DNA of 64,000 nt from Sphingomonas sp. BK580 (GTDB lineage: Bacteria; Pseudomonadota; Alphaproteobacteria; Sphingomonadales; Sphingomonadaceae). The DNA is taken from positions 1 through 64,000 of the forward strand of contig NZ_JACIAY010000008.1 of the NCBI RefSeq assembly GCF_014194975.1, read 5' to 3'. Made by a program: the position numbers and the translations under genes. Under the pieces are notes generated by a model that was not told where the DNA came from, searched no databases, and worked only from the letters and a program-made list of their open reading frames with translations. This document shows, one piece after another, positions 17,556 through 28,025 of this stretch (position 1 is its first letter; each line of letters opens with the position of its first letter).

Positions 17556-18971
17556 ATGCACGGCGCCGCCACCCTCCACCCGCTGACCGAGCGCGCGCCC
17601 GCCACCTGGCAGCGCGAGCTGCACGCGCTCGCCGCGCTGGCGGGGCCGCTGGTCGGCGCCAACCTGCTCCAGATGGCGGTGTTCGCGATCGACGTCGTGT
17701 TCGTCGCGCGGCTCGGCCCGGTCGAGTTCGCCGCCGCCACCTTGGGCGTGTTCCTGTTCAACCTGCTCGCCTTCGCGTTGGTCGGGCTGGTCGGCGCGGC
17801 CGAGCCGCTGATCGCCGCTGCGCTGGGGCGCCGCATCGGCGCGGTGCGGCAGGTGCGGCGCTCGTTCCGCATGGCGCTGTGGCTCGCCGCGGCGGGCTCG
17901 CTCGTCGTCATGGCGCTGCTCAACCTCGCGGAGCCGATCCTCCGCCTCGCCGGGCAGGACGTCGCGGTGGCGGCGCGCGCGGGCAGCTTCTGCCGGCTGC
18001 TGTCGCTCGCCGCCCCCTTCGCGGTGGCGGCGGCGCTGATGCGGCTCACCGCCGCGGCGCTGGGGCGGCCGGGCTGGGCGCTGGTGGTGACGCTGCTCGC
18101 GCTCGGCGTCGCGGTCACCGCCAACTGGTGCCTCGTCTTCGGCAACGCCGGCTTCCCCGCGCTGGGGCTGGAGGGCGCCGCGATCGCGAGCGTGCTCACC
18201 TCGCTCGCCACCTCGGCGAGCTACGCGGTGATCCTGTCCACCGATCGTCGGCTGCGCCGCTTCCACCTGTTCGGCAACTGGTGGCGCACCGAATGGCCGC
18301 GGATGGTCGAGATCGCCAGGCTGGGCGCGCCGATCGCGCTCGGCTGGATGGCGGAGGGCGGGCTGTTCGGCGGCGCCGCTTTGCTGATGGGGCTGATCTC
18401 GGTCACCGCGATCGACGCGCACGCGGTGGCGCTCAACATCGCCGCGATCGCCTTCCAGATCCCCTTCGGGCTGGCGCAGGCGGCGACGATCCGAGTCGGG
18501 CTCGCCTACGGCGCCGCCGACCCGCGCTGGGTCGGGCGCGCGGGCGGCGTCGCGATCGTGTCGGGCATCGCGGTGATGGTGGTCAGCGCCTCGATCCTGT
18601 GGGCGGTGCCCGGGCTGCTGGTGCGAGCCTATGTCGACCCGGCGCGCGAGGTCGCGGTGGCCGCGCTCGCGGTCGAGCTGCTCGGCGTCGCCGCGGTGTT
18701 CCAGCTGGTCGACGGCGCGCAGGCGGTCGCCGCCGGGGTGCTGCGCGGGGTGCAGGACACGCGCGTGCCGATGATGATCCAGGTGTTCGGCTATTGGGTG
18801 ATCGGCTTCGGCATCACCGCGCTGCTCGGCTTCGGCGCGGGCTGGGGCGCCATCGGCATCTGGTGGGGGCTCGCCGCCGGCCTCGGCGTGGTCTCCGCGC
18901 TGCTGATCTGGCGCTGGTCGGCACGCGCGCGGCTCGGCCTTCTGCCTGACCCGGCCGCACGCACGGCCTGA
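17556..18971 (+). CDS. MATE-family efflux transporter (NorM-like)
   Basis: A 471-residue membrane protein with about 12 hydrophobic segments in two related halves. LAGPLVGANLLQMAVFAIDVVFVARLG opens the first half and RLGAPIALGWMAEGGLFGGAALLMG the second, as in the NorM/MATE multidrug and toxin exporters. GVLRGVQDTRVPMMIQVFGYWVIG is also typical. Drug or metabolite export driven by H+ or Na+ is expected. The ATG at 17556 is a choice: the frame extends 61 codons upstream with no membrane character, and no strong ribosome site is seen. Confidence 0.9.
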   Translation: MHGAATLHPLTERAPATWQRELHALAALAGPLVGANLLQMAVFAIDVVFVARLGPVEFAAATLGVFLFNLLAFALVGLVGAAEPLIAAALGRRIGAVRQVRRSFRMALWLAAAGSLVVMALLNLAEPILRLAGQDVAVAARAGSFCRLLSLAAPFAVAAALMRLTAAALGRPGWALVVTLLALGVAVTANWCLVFGNAGFPALGLEGAAIASVLTSLATSASYAVILSTDRRLRRFHLFGNWWRTEWPRMVEIARLGAPIALGWMAEGGLFGGAALLMGLISVTAIDAHAVALNIAAIAFQIPFGLAQAATIRVGLAYGAADPRWVGRAGGVAIVSGIAVMVVSASILWAVPGLLVRAYVDPAREVAVAALAVELLGVAAVFQLVDGAQAVAAGVLRGVQDTRVPMMIQVFGYWVIGFGITALLGFGAGWGAIGIWWGLAAGLGVVSALLIWRWSARARLGLLPDPAARTA

Positions 18972-19003
18972 CGCACGGTTCCCGAAAAATCGCGCGCCCC
19001 CGG

Positions 19004-19032
19004 TTGACCGCCGCGGACACGCCCCACATATG
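19004..19032 (+). promoter_or_regulatory. groESL promoter
   Basis: TTGACC (19004-19009), a 17-nt spacer and CATATG (19027-19032) give a good housekeeping-type promoter just before the CIRCE element. A heat-shock-sigma-like CCCCAC (19022-19027) overlaps the -10, so RpoH may also read it. Confidence 0.6.
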
Positions 19033-19039
19033 CGGGGCG

Positions 19040-19066
19040 CTGGCACTCGCCCCTGGGGAGTGCCAA
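19040..19066 (+). promoter_or_regulatory. CIRCE operator (HrcA site)
   Basis: CTGGCACTC-N9-GAGTGCCAA matches the CIRCE consensus TTAGCACTC-N9-GAGTGCTAA in length and spacing. It lies at the expected transcription start of groESL. HrcA binding would repress the operon until heat or misfolded protein titrates GroEL. Confidence 0.93.
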
Positions 19067-19100
19067 AAATCTGTCACATGCCTTCAGAGAGGTAAGAGCA

Positions 19101-19388
19101 ATGAACTTTCGTCCGTTGCACGACCGCGTTCTCGTCCGCCGCGTCGAGGCGGAAGAGAAGACGGCCGGCGGGATCATCATCCCGGACACCGCCAAGGAGA
19201 AGCCGCAGGAGGGCGAGGTCGTCGCCGCCGGCACCGGTGTCAAGGCCGAGGACGGCAAGGTCACCCCGCTCGACGTCAAGGCCGGCGACCGCATCCTGTT
19301 CGGCAAGTGGTCGGGCACCGAGGTCAAGGTCAACGGCGAGGACCTGCTGATCATGAAGGAGTCGGACATCCTCGGCGTCATCGCCTGA
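19101..19388 (+). CDS. groES: Co-chaperonin GroES
   Basis: A 95-residue protein of normal length: [33 protein letters not shown] with the mobile loop at about 17-32, and the conserved C-terminal [13 protein letters not shown]. It forms the heptameric lid of the GroEL cage in the cytoplasm. GAGAGG lies upstream of the ATG. It is the first gene of the CIRCE-controlled groES-groEL operon, with groEL 55 bp downstream. Confidence 0.98.
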   Translation: MNFRPLHDRVLVRRVEAEEKTAGGIIIPDTAKEKPQEGEVVAAGTGVKAEDGKVTPLDVKAGDRILFGKWSGTEVKVNGEDLLIMKESDILGVIA

Positions 19389-19431
19389 GACCGTCCGGCC
19401 GACTCAACTTTCTCAACATTCGTTCATCTGA

Positions 19432-21087
<1,656 letters not shown>

Positions 21088-21169
21088 GCCGCTGACGGTC
21101 CCGCGCCGGCGCAGGCCGGTGCGGGGCAGTCACGGTCGGTCCGCCGATCCGTCTCGCACGAGACGAGCG

Positions 21170-21207
21170 ACACCCGGGCAGCACGCGCTGCCCGGGTGTT
21201 GTTGTTT
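21170..21207 (+). terminator. Rho-independent terminator of groESL
   Basis: ACACCCGGGCAGC (21170-21182) pairs exactly with GCTGCCCGGGTGT (21187-21199) around a 4-nt loop, followed by TGTTGTTT. Position 83 bp after groEL fits. Confidence 0.9.
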
Positions 21208-21250
21208 GGGGGTGGGGGCGGGATTCTCGAGCGCGGCGTCTGGCGCTTAT

Positions 21251-21344
21251 CACCACCCCGGCGCACGCCGGGGTCCAGGTGGGAGGACCGCCGTGAGTCT
21301 CATCGACGTCCCCCAACTGGACCCCGGCGTGCGCCGGGGTGGTG
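21251..21344. repeat. 28-bp perfect inverted repeat pair
   Basis: Arms 21251-21278 and 21317-21344 (CACCACCCCGGCGCACGCC.. and its complement) are exact. Each arm is itself a hairpin. Related in layout to 13939-14035. It separates the convergent groEL and LD-carboxypeptidase genes. Confidence 0.85.
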
Positions 21345-21383
21345 CTGATCGGATCGGCGAGCGATGCGCCCGATCTGTCGCCT

Positions 21384-22199
21384 TCACGCCACCCCGAACG
21401 GCACCACCCGGTTCGCCTGCGTATGCCCCACCTCGGCGCGACCGAGATACGGCACGCCGAGCTCGCCGCACCAGCGCGTCATCATCGCGTCGAGCGGCTC
21501 GCCCCAGGCGGGGTCGTTCTCCTTCACCGCGGTCACCGCGCCGAGCCGTACGCCCGCCAGGCTGCGCAGCTGGGTGGCGTTGCCGAGCGTGAACAGCATG
21601 CGGTCGATCGCGTACAACGCCTCGGACACCTCCTCGACGATCAGCACATGGTCGGCGAGATCGGGGAGATACGGCGTGCCCACCAGCGCGGCGAGGATCG
21701 AGAGGTTGAACGCCGCCGCGGGGCGGCCGTCGAGCCCCGGCTCGAGCCCGGCGCGGTCGCGCCGCGCGAACCAGCCGAGCGCGCGCGCCACCGTCGCGTC
21801 GCCGCCGTGGCGCCGGATGTCGCTCGCCATCGGGCCGTGCACCGGGTGGCCGATCCGCCGCGCGTAGAGCGCGCCGAGCAGGAAGCCGACGTCGGAATAG
21901 CCGAGATAGGTCTTGCGCCGCGCCGCCTCGCCCAGCCGCGGCATGATCGTCGCGAGCAGCCGGTTCGAGCCATAGCCGCCGCGCAGGAACCAGATGCCGT
22001 CGAACGCGGGATCGTTGGCGTACTCGAGGAAGGCGGCGGCGCGCACCGCGTCCGATCCGGCGAAATGCCCCTCCTGCGCGTAGCATTGCGGGTGGAAGAC
22101 GAGGTCGATCTCGGGGAAGGCGAGCGCGGCGAAGGCCGAGACCGGCGCGATCACGTCCGGGTTGGCGACGCTGCTCGCCGCCAGCACTCCGATCCGCAT
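21384..22199 (-). CDS. LD-carboxypeptidase (S66 family, LdcA/MccF-like)
   Basis: A 271-residue cytoplasmic serine peptidase. The oxyanion and nucleophile region reads GIWFLRGGYGSNRLL, then YLGYSDVGFLL with Ser102 as nucleophile. VLIVEEVSEA (Glu189 or Glu190) and GHTQANR (His259) complete the Ser-Glu-His triad of the family. LdcA trims the terminal D-Ala from recovered murein tetrapeptide. Divergent from it, 52 bp away, is a Mur ligase that could reattach the resulting tripeptide to UDP-MurNAc. MccF-type members instead cleave microcin C, but the neighbour favours wall recycling. Confidence 0.88.
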   Translation of the reverse strand: MRIGVLAASSVANPDVIAPVSAFAALAFPEIDLVFHPQCYAQEGHFAGSDAVRAAAFLEYANDPAFDGIWFLRGGYGSNRLLATIMPRLGEAARRKTYLGYSDVGFLLGALYARRIGHPVHGPMASDIRRHGGDATVARALGWFARRDRAGLEPGLDGRPAAAFNLSILAALVGTPYLPDLADHVLIVEEVSEALYAIDRMLFTLGNATQLRSLAGVRLGAVTAVKENDPAWGEPLDAMMTRWCGELGVPYLGRAEVGHTQANRVVPFGVA

Positions 22200-22251
22200 C
22201 GCACACACTCCCGCTTGCCACCCGCCCGGTGAAGGGGGATAGCCCGGCGCC

Positions 22252-23670
22252 ATGCATGACGGCAACGTGGCGGACCAGCGTTTCTTCCTGGTGGGTATCG
22301 GCGGATCGGGGATGATGCCGCTGGCGATGATCCTGCGCGGGCGCGGCGCGACCGTCGCGGGCAGCGACCGCGGGCTCGACCAGGGCCGCGTGCCCGCCAA
22401 GTTCGAGGCGCTGCGCGCGCTCGGCATCGACCTTTTTCCGCAGGACGGCAGCGGCGTCACCGCGCCCGAGCAGATCGTGGTCGCCTCCGCCGCGGTGGAG
22501 GAGACCGTGGCCGACATGGTCGCGGCGGCGCGGCTCGGCTGCCGGCGGCTGTCGCGCGCCGAGCTCAACGCGCGGCTGTTCAACGCCAGCGCGCTGCCGA
22601 TCGGCGTCGCGGGGACGAGCGGCAAGTCGACCGTCACCGGCATGATCGCCGCGATCCTCGGCGCCGCCGGGCGCGACCCGACGGTGATGAACGGCGCGGT
22701 GATGAAGCATGTCGCGCGCGCCGACCGGCCCTTCGCCAGCGCGCTGGTGGGGCAGGGCGACGCCTATGTCAGCGAGGTCGACGAGAGCGACGGCTCGATC
22801 GCGCTCTACGCGCCGCAGGTGGCGGTGCTCAACAACGTCAGCCTCGATCACAAGTCGCTCGACGAGCTCAACGCGCTGTTCGGCGACTTCCTCGCCAAGG
22901 CGCGTCACGCGGTGGTCAACGCCGACAATGCCGACGCCGCCACGCTGGCGCTGCGGCTGCCGCCCGCGCGCGTGACTCGCTTCTCGCTGCGCGACGCGGG
23001 CGCGGATCTGTATGCCGGCGGGATCGAGGAGGCGCCGTTCGCGGTCCGCTTCGCGCTCCACCATCGCGGCGAGCGCCGCGCCGTGGCGCTGCAGGTGCCG
23101 GGGCACCACAATGTCGCCAACGCGCTGGCGGCGATCGGCGCCGCGCTGGCGGCGGGGGTGTCGCTCGACGTCGCGGTGGCGGGGGTCGAGCAGTTCGCGG
23201 GCCTGCGCCGCCGCTTCGATCTCGTCGGCAGCGCCGCGGGCGTGACGGTGATCGACGACTTCGGGCACAACCCGGACAAGATCGCGGCGACGCTCGACAC
23301 GCTCCACGCCTTCCCCGGGCGGCTGATCGTGCTGTTCCAGCCGCACGGCTATGGCCCGCTCAAGGTCATGCGCGCCGAGCTGGCGGCGATGTTCGCCGGC
23401 CGGCTGGCGCCGGACGACCTGCTGGTGCTGCCCGACCCCGTCTACCAGGGCGGCACGGTGACGCGCGAGGTGACCAGCGCCGACGTGGCGCGCGACGTGG
23501 GCGTGGCGGGGCGGCAGGCGATCCATATCCCCGATCGCGCGAGCGCGGCGGCGCACTGCGTCGCGGTGGCGCGGCCGGGTGACCGCCTCGTGGTGATGGG
23601 CGCGCGCGACGACACGCTGTCGCTGCTCGCGGCGGAGATGGTGGCGATGCTGGCGGGGAGAGAGCCCTAG
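22252..23670 (+). CDS. Mur ligase (MurC/Mpl-like, probable murein-recycling ligase)
   Basis: A 472-residue Mur ligase with all three domains: FFLVGIGGSGMMPLAMIL (N-terminal UDP-binding fold), the ATP P-loop GVAGTSGKSTVTGM (GTSGKS instead of the usual GTHGKT), VSEVDESDGSI, NNVSLDHKS, and the C-terminal RRRFDLVG, VIDDFGHNP and VLFQPHGYGP. The sequence is closer to MurC than to E. coli Mpl, but it stands outside a division/cell-wall cluster and beside an LD-carboxypeptidase. I therefore infer attachment of a recovered peptide to UDP-MurNAc. A ribosome site at the ATG (22252) is poor; GTG at 22267 is an alternative start. Confidence 0.82.
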   Translation: MHDGNVADQRFFLVGIGGSGMMPLAMILRGRGATVAGSDRGLDQGRVPAKFEALRALGIDLFPQDGSGVTAPEQIVVASAAVEETVADMVAAARLGCRRLSRAELNARLFNASALPIGVAGTSGKSTVTGMIAAILGAAGRDPTVMNGAVMKHVARADRPFASALVGQGDAYVSEVDESDGSIALYAPQVAVLNNVSLDHKSLDELNALFGDFLAKARHAVVNADNADAATLALRLPPARVTRFSLRDAGADLYAGGIEEAPFAVRFALHHRGERRAVALQVPGHHNVANALAAIGAALAAGVSLDVAVAGVEQFAGLRRRFDLVGSAAGVTVIDDFGHNPDKIAATLDTLHAFPGRLIVLFQPHGYGPLKVMRAELAAMFAGRLAPDDLLVLPDPVYQGGTVTREVTSADVARDVGVAGRQAIHIPDRASAAAHCVAVARPGDRLVVMGARDDTLSLLAAEMVAMLAGREP

Positions 23671-23866
23671 ATCCTCCCCGGCACGGGGAGGGCGGTCCGC
23701 CGCGCCTAGCGCGATGGTGGAGGGGGCTCTCCACCAAGCACAGCGCCGGTGGAAGCTCCCTTCCGCCAGCCTTCGGCTGTCGTGCCGGGGCTATCGGCCT
23801 CCGCCAGTTCCAGCCATGTCGGGGGATTGGCGACCCGCACGATCCTCCCCATGCCGGGGAGGATCT
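23671..23866. repeat. GATCCTCCCC palindrome cluster
   Basis: The gap between the Mur ligase and sulfotransferase genes starts with ATCCTCCCCGGCACGGGGAGG and ends with a perfect 10-bp hairpin GATCCTCCCC/GGGGAGGATC at 23841-23865. Between them are CTCTCCACC, GGTGG and CCTCCGCCAG pieces. It is related to the hairpin at 8-33. No gene is seen in it. Confidence 0.65.
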
Positions 23867-23871
23867 GACTC

Positions 23872-24822
23872 TCACTCCAGTGCCGCGCGCTCCACCATGC
23901 GCGCGTCGGCCATGTCGCCCGCGCTCGCCTCCGCCAGCGCCAGCTCCGCCGCCAGCTCGTGCTCGAGCGCCGCCCGGCGCGCCACGCGTGCCGCATTGTC
24001 GAAGGCCTGCGCCGGATTCTTCGAATAGGTCGCGAACAGCTCTCCCGCTGTCACCGCCTCCAGCCAATCGTCCGTCAGCGGCAGCGCCAGCTGCCGCGCC
24101 GCCGCCCTCAGCACCTCGCCGGGTGTGGCGAAGAAGCGCTCGGCGTCGAGCGAGCGCGCGTTCGGCCACGCGGCCAGCGCCGCGGCGAAGCACGTCATCT
24201 GCGCCGACCACAGCCGCGCCGCCCGCATCGCGTCGGGCGCGCCCGCGAGGTCGCCGAGGTGCGGCGCCAGGTCCGTCGTCACGCGGCGCAACCAGTCGCG
24301 GTGCGAGTCGCTGCGCAGGATCGCGAGCGCATAGTCGCGCAGCGGCAGGTAGAGCAGGATCGCGCGCGCGTCCGGTTGCGCGGCCGCGAGCGCGGGCAGC
24401 AGGAAGTTGACCGGCACGTTCGCCTTCACCAGCGTCGGTGCGTCGTCGCGGTAGCGCCGCCCCAGCATCGCGCCGACCAGCGCCAGCCGCGCCGGATCGG
24501 GCACGAGCGCGGTCTGGCGCAGCGCCTGCGGCTCGCGCAGCACCAGCGGACCTTCCAGCGAGTCGAGCGCGCGCGCCAGCAGCGTCGAGCCGCAATGCGC
24601 GACGTGGAAGATCCAGGCGGTCGCGCGCGGCGCGGGGGGCTCGCGCAGCATCGCCACGGGCAGCCGCAGCTCCTGCGGCGCCGCGGGGCTGATCCGCGCG
24701 TCGAGGAAGATCGAGCGGTGATAGGCGGCGCGGTCCATCGGCACGAACACCGCCGCGTCGCGCTCGAAACGCTGGAGATAATGATCGGGCGAGGCGTAGA
24801 GGGCGGCGAGCGTCAGGGCCAT
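23872..24822 (-). CDS. P-loop sulfotransferase-like protein
   Basis: A 316-residue protein. WIFHVAHCGSTLLARALDS at about 69-87 resembles the 5'-phosphosulfate-binding loop of PAPS-dependent sulfotransferases, and ILLYLPLRDYALAILRSDSHRDW fits the 3'-phosphate-binding Ser/Arg region. There is no signal peptide or membrane segment, so it is cytoplasmic. It is divergent, 46 bp apart, from a TauD/TfdA-type dioxygenase. The two may modify the same small molecule, for example hydroxylation then sulfation, but no acceptor can be named. Codon use is like its neighbours. Confidence 0.75.
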   Translation of the reverse strand: MALTLAALYASPDHYLQRFERDAAVFVPMDRAAYHRSIFLDARISPAAPQELRLPVAMLREPPAPRATAWIFHVAHCGSTLLARALDSLEGPLVLREPQALRQTALVPDPARLALVGAMLGRRYRDDAPTLVKANVPVNFLLPALAAAQPDARAILLYLPLRDYALAILRSDSHRDWLRRVTTDLAPHLGDLAGAPDAMRAARLWSAQMTCFAAALAAWPNARSLDAERFFATPGEVLRAAARQLALPLTDDWLEAVTAGELFATYSKNPAQAFDNAARVARRAALEHELAAELALAEASAGDMADARMVERAALE

Positions 24823-24868
24823 GGCGCGCTATAGCGCGCGCGGTCGCTCGTCGCTAATCCCGTGACTT

Positions 24869-25858
24869 ATGCCGCATGTCACGCCGCCGGGGCCGGGCCG
24901 CCCCCATGTCCTGATCGAGGCCGAGGGCGCCGAGCGGCTCGCCGCGCTCGATCGCGACCGGATCATCGACCTCTATCGCACCCATGGCGCCCTGCTGTTG
25001 CGGGGCTTCGGCGCGGACGTCGACTCGTTCCGCGCGTTCGCCGAGCGCTTCTGTCGCACCGCCGTGGTCAACGAGAGCCCGGGGCGGCGCCCGATCGATC
25101 CCGCCGCCAACATCCACACCGTCGACGGCGGCACCGGCGCCTTCGCGCTCCACCCCGAACTGTCGCGCGAGCCGTGGAAGCCCGACGCCGCGTTCTTCGC
25201 CTGCCTCTCCGCGCCGACGCGCGGCGGGCAGACGACGATCTGCGACGGCGTCGCGCTGGCGCGCGAGCTGCCCGAACCGGTGCGCGCCGGCCTGCTGCAT
25301 CGTCGCTTGTTGTACATCAAGCCGGTCTGGCCCTCGCTGCTGCGTTACTGGCTCGGCACCGAGACGCCGAGCGACGCGCAGCTCGCCGCGCCGCCGCCCG
25401 CCTGCCCCTATCAGTTCCGGCGCTTTCCCGACGGCACGATCGTGCGCTTCTTCAGCCGCCCGGCGCTGCACACACCGATGTTCGCCGACGCGCCCGCCTT
25501 CGGCAATTTCCTGCTGTTCGCGCGCTTCAACAACAACCGGCCCGATCACCCCGTGCTCGACGACGGGCATCCGGTGCCCGAGGCGTGGCTCCAGGCGATC
25601 AAGGCGGTCGGCGACCGGCTGATGGTACCGGTCGAGTGGCGGAACGGCGACGTGCTGATGCTCGACAACACGCGCTTCCTCCACGGCCGCACCGCGATCA
25701 CCGATCCCGGCGAGCGGCTGATCGCGACCTATTTCGGCTACGTCGACTTCGCGCGGCCCGATCCCGAGGAGCCCGCCGACGCGATCTGGCGCCGCGAAGA
25801 TTTCGCCCCGCCGCTTCCGCCCGATCACCCGCGGCTGCGCGAACAGGGGATGCGGTAG
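24869..25858 (+). CDS. TauD/TfdA-family Fe(II)/2-oxoglutarate dioxygenase
   Basis: A 329-residue enzyme. LYRTHGALLLRGFGAD at the N-terminus, the metal pair HPEL (His95, Glu97) and the distal NTRFLHGRTAI (His272), followed by RLIATYFGYVDFARP with the 2-oxoglutarate-binding Arg, are the standard jelly-roll ligands. The family hydroxylates or desulfonates small molecules such as taurine, 2,4-D and amino acids. The substrate is unknown here. The divergent sulfotransferase-like gene suggests a link to a sulfonated or sulfated compound, which is only inference. No strong ribosome site is seen before the ATG. Confidence 0.88.
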   Translation: MPHVTPPGPGRPHVLIEAEGAERLAALDRDRIIDLYRTHGALLLRGFGADVDSFRAFAERFCRTAVVNESPGRRPIDPAANIHTVDGGTGAFALHPELSREPWKPDAAFFACLSAPTRGGQTTICDGVALARELPEPVRAGLLHRRLLYIKPVWPSLLRYWLGTETPSDAQLAAPPPACPYQFRRFPDGTIVRFFSRPALHTPMFADAPAFGNFLLFARFNNNRPDHPVLDDGHPVPEAWLQAIKAVGDRLMVPVEWRNGDVLMLDNTRFLHGRTAITDPGERLIATYFGYVDFARPDPEEPADAIWRREDFAPPLPPDHPRLREQGMR

Positions 25859-25926
25859 GTCGAAACGGCTTCAGCTAACGCGCCTTAGCTCCTCCCCCTG
25901 TAGGGGAGGGTCTCTTCCTGCCTGCC

Positions 25927-26757
25927 TCAGAACAGCCCCAGCGCCGCCACCTCCTCCTTCGCCAGGTCGATCCCGAACATCAGGCTGAGCCGCATGCGAT
26001 AGACGCGCGGGTCGGTGATCTCGCCCTCGGCGATGTTGCCCGCGGCGCGGCGGCGGTAGCTGCGGTCGGTCAGCGCCGCGAAGCCGTGCGGCAGCACGAC
26101 GCTCACCACCGCGCGCTGCGTGAAGCGGCTCGCCGGCGCGCTCATCGCCCAGTGGTTGGCCATCGCCAGGTCGCTGTCGTGCACCGCCTCGGTGGTGAAG
26201 CTGTACTGCGGCTGCCAGCTCGTGCCGTTCCACCCCGGCGCGGTGCGCCCGTCGGTGCTGACCGGATCGCCGTCGCGCAGCAGCAGCCAGCCGCCGTCCT
26301 CCTCGCGCGCCAGCCGGAAGCGCGCGCCGTCGGGCGCGGTCGCCTCCTGGTCGGCGACCAGCGGCATCACCGGCGCGTAGCTCGCGCCGAAGCCGGTGTC
26401 GGCGATCCACTCGGCGCCGTCGATCGTCACCAGCGACAGCGCGTGGTTGCGCGGCGGGGTCGCCTCGGCGCCGAGCCACACCCGCGCGAGCAGCGGGCGC
26501 GCCGGCATCTCCAGCGCGGCGAGCGCGTCGAGCAGCAGCCGGTTGTGCTCGAAGCAATAGCCGCCGCGGCGCGAGCCGACGAGCTTGGCCGCGACCGACT
26601 CGCCGTCGATCGCGATCGCCCGGCCGAGCCGCACGTCGAGATTCTCGAACGGGATGGTGAGCCGGTGCGCGAGCTGGAGCCGCGCCAGTCCCGCGGCGTC
26701 GCGGGTGGGGCGCGCGGGCAGCTCGATGCGGGCGAGATAGGCGTCGAGGTCGAACAT
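25927..26757 (-). CDS. nat: Arylamine N-acetyltransferase
   Basis: A 276-residue enzyme of the NAT family. The catalytic triad is visible as Cys68 in RRGGYCFEHN, His105 in PRNHALSLV and Asp120 in WIADTGFG. The N-terminal IPFENLDVRLG is also characteristic. It transfers acetyl from acetyl-CoA to arylamines or hydrazines in the cytoplasm; the physiological substrate is usually unclear. It is convergent with the dioxygenase gene; a partial CCTCCCC..GGGGAGG palindrome lies between them. It is divergent from the dehydrogenase at 26854. Confidence 0.94.
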   Translation of the reverse strand: MFDLDAYLARIELPARPTRDAAGLARLQLAHRLTIPFENLDVRLGRAIAIDGESVAAKLVGSRRGGYCFEHNRLLLDALAALEMPARPLLARVWLGAEATPPRNHALSLVTIDGAEWIADTGFGASYAPVMPLVADQEATAPDGARFRLAREEDGGWLLLRDGDPVSTDGRTAPGWNGTSWQPQYSFTTEAVHDSDLAMANHWAMSAPASRFTQRAVVSVVLPHGFAALTDRSYRRRAAGNIAEGEITDPRVYRMRLSLMFGIDLAKEEVAALGLF

Positions 26758-26853
26758 GCCGCCGCGCTACCTCAGCCGAGCGCGGATGAGAACGGATTTG
26801 ACCGCAAACCTTTGCACCGGCATCCCCGGCCTCTGACACGACAGGAGGCGAGG

Positions 26854-27981
26854 ATGGACGAGGTGACCGGGCTGGAGCTGCGCTCGACCGTGGACGAGGG
26901 CGGCACGCTGACACTGTCGCTCGAGCCGGTGACGCTGTCGCCGCCGCAGGGCGACGAGCTGATCGTCCGGGTCGAGGCGGCGCCGATCAACCCCTCCGAT
27001 CTCGGACTGCTGCTCGGGCCCGCGGACGTCGCCACGCTGGAGATGGGCGGCAGCGCCGACCGGCCCGAGCTGCGCTTCCAGGTGCCGCGCGAGCGGATCG
27101 GCGGGGTGCGCGCGCGGCTCGGCCAGTCGCTGCCGGTCGGCAACGAGGGCGCGGGCACGGTGATCGCCGCGGGTCCGGAGGCACAGGCGCTGATCGGGCG
27201 CACGGTCGGGATGATGGGCGGGGCGATGTACGCCCAGTATCGCAAGCTGCGCGCGCGAGACGTGGTGCCGCTGCCCGACGGCGCGAGCGCGGCGGACGGC
27301 GCGGCCATGTTCGTCAACCCGTTGACCGCGCTCAGCTTCGTCGAGACGGCGCGGCAGGAGGGGCATCACGCGATCGTCCACACCGCGGCGGCGTCGAACC
27401 TCGGGCAGATGCTGCAGAAGATCTGCCTCGCCGACGGCGTGCCGCTGGTCAACGTGGTCCGCAGCGAGGCGCAGGCGGCGCTGCTGCGCGACATCGGCGC
27501 GACCCACGTGGTGGACAGCCGCGCCGAGGACTTCCGCCGCCGGCTCACCGACGCGATCGCGGAGACCGGCGCGACGATCGCCTTCGACGCGATCGGCGGC
27601 GGCACGCTCGGCAGCGACATCGTCCAGGCGATGGAGCAGGCCGCCAACCGCCGCGCCACCGAGTACAGCCGCTACGGCTCGAACGTGTTCAAGCAGCTGT
27701 ACATCTACGGCGCGCTCGACACCGCCCCGACCACGCTCAACCGGCTGGCGTTCGGCTTCCAGTGGGGCGTCGCGGGCTTCCTGCTGACGCCGTGGTTGCA
27801 GAAGGCGGGGCGCGAGACGGTGGCGCGGATGCGTCAGCGCGTGGTCGACGAGCTGACCACCACCTTCGCCAGCCGCTACACCCGCACGATCGGCCTCGCC
27901 GAGGCGCTCGATCCCGAGGTGCTGCGCGCCTATGAGCGCAAGGCGACCGGGGAGAAGTATCTGATCGACCCGACGCGGTGA
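26854..27981 (+). CDS. Medium-chain dehydrogenase/reductase (quinone oxidoreductase-like)
   Basis: A 375-residue protein of the MDR superfamily. The N-terminal domain has VRVEAAPINPSDLGLLLG and LPVGNEGAGTVIAAG; the Rossmann part has AIVHTAAASNLGQMLQKIC, which departs from the usual GxGxxG, and ATIAFDAIGGGT. No catalytic-zinc ligand pattern is apparent, so it is probably a zinc-independent NADPH:quinone or enoyl reductase relative. The ATG at 26854 is set by ACAGGAGGCGAGG directly upstream. Substrate unknown; it is divergent from nat. Confidence 0.82.
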   Translation: MDEVTGLELRSTVDEGGTLTLSLEPVTLSPPQGDELIVRVEAAPINPSDLGLLLGPADVATLEMGGSADRPELRFQVPRERIGGVRARLGQSLPVGNEGAGTVIAAGPEAQALIGRTVGMMGGAMYAQYRKLRARDVVPLPDGASAADGAAMFVNPLTALSFVETARQEGHHAIVHTAAASNLGQMLQKICLADGVPLVNVVRSEAQAALLRDIGATHVVDSRAEDFRRRLTDAIAETGATIAFDAIGGGTLGSDIVQAMEQAANRRATEYSRYGSNVFKQLYIYGALDTAPTTLNRLAFGFQWGVAGFLLTPWLQKAGRETVARMRQRVVDELTTTFASRYTRTIGLAEALDPEVLRAYERKATGEKYLIDPTR

Positions 27982-28025
27982 GGCGGCGGGGCGCGGCGAT
28001 AACGGCGCCATGCCGCACTTACTGC

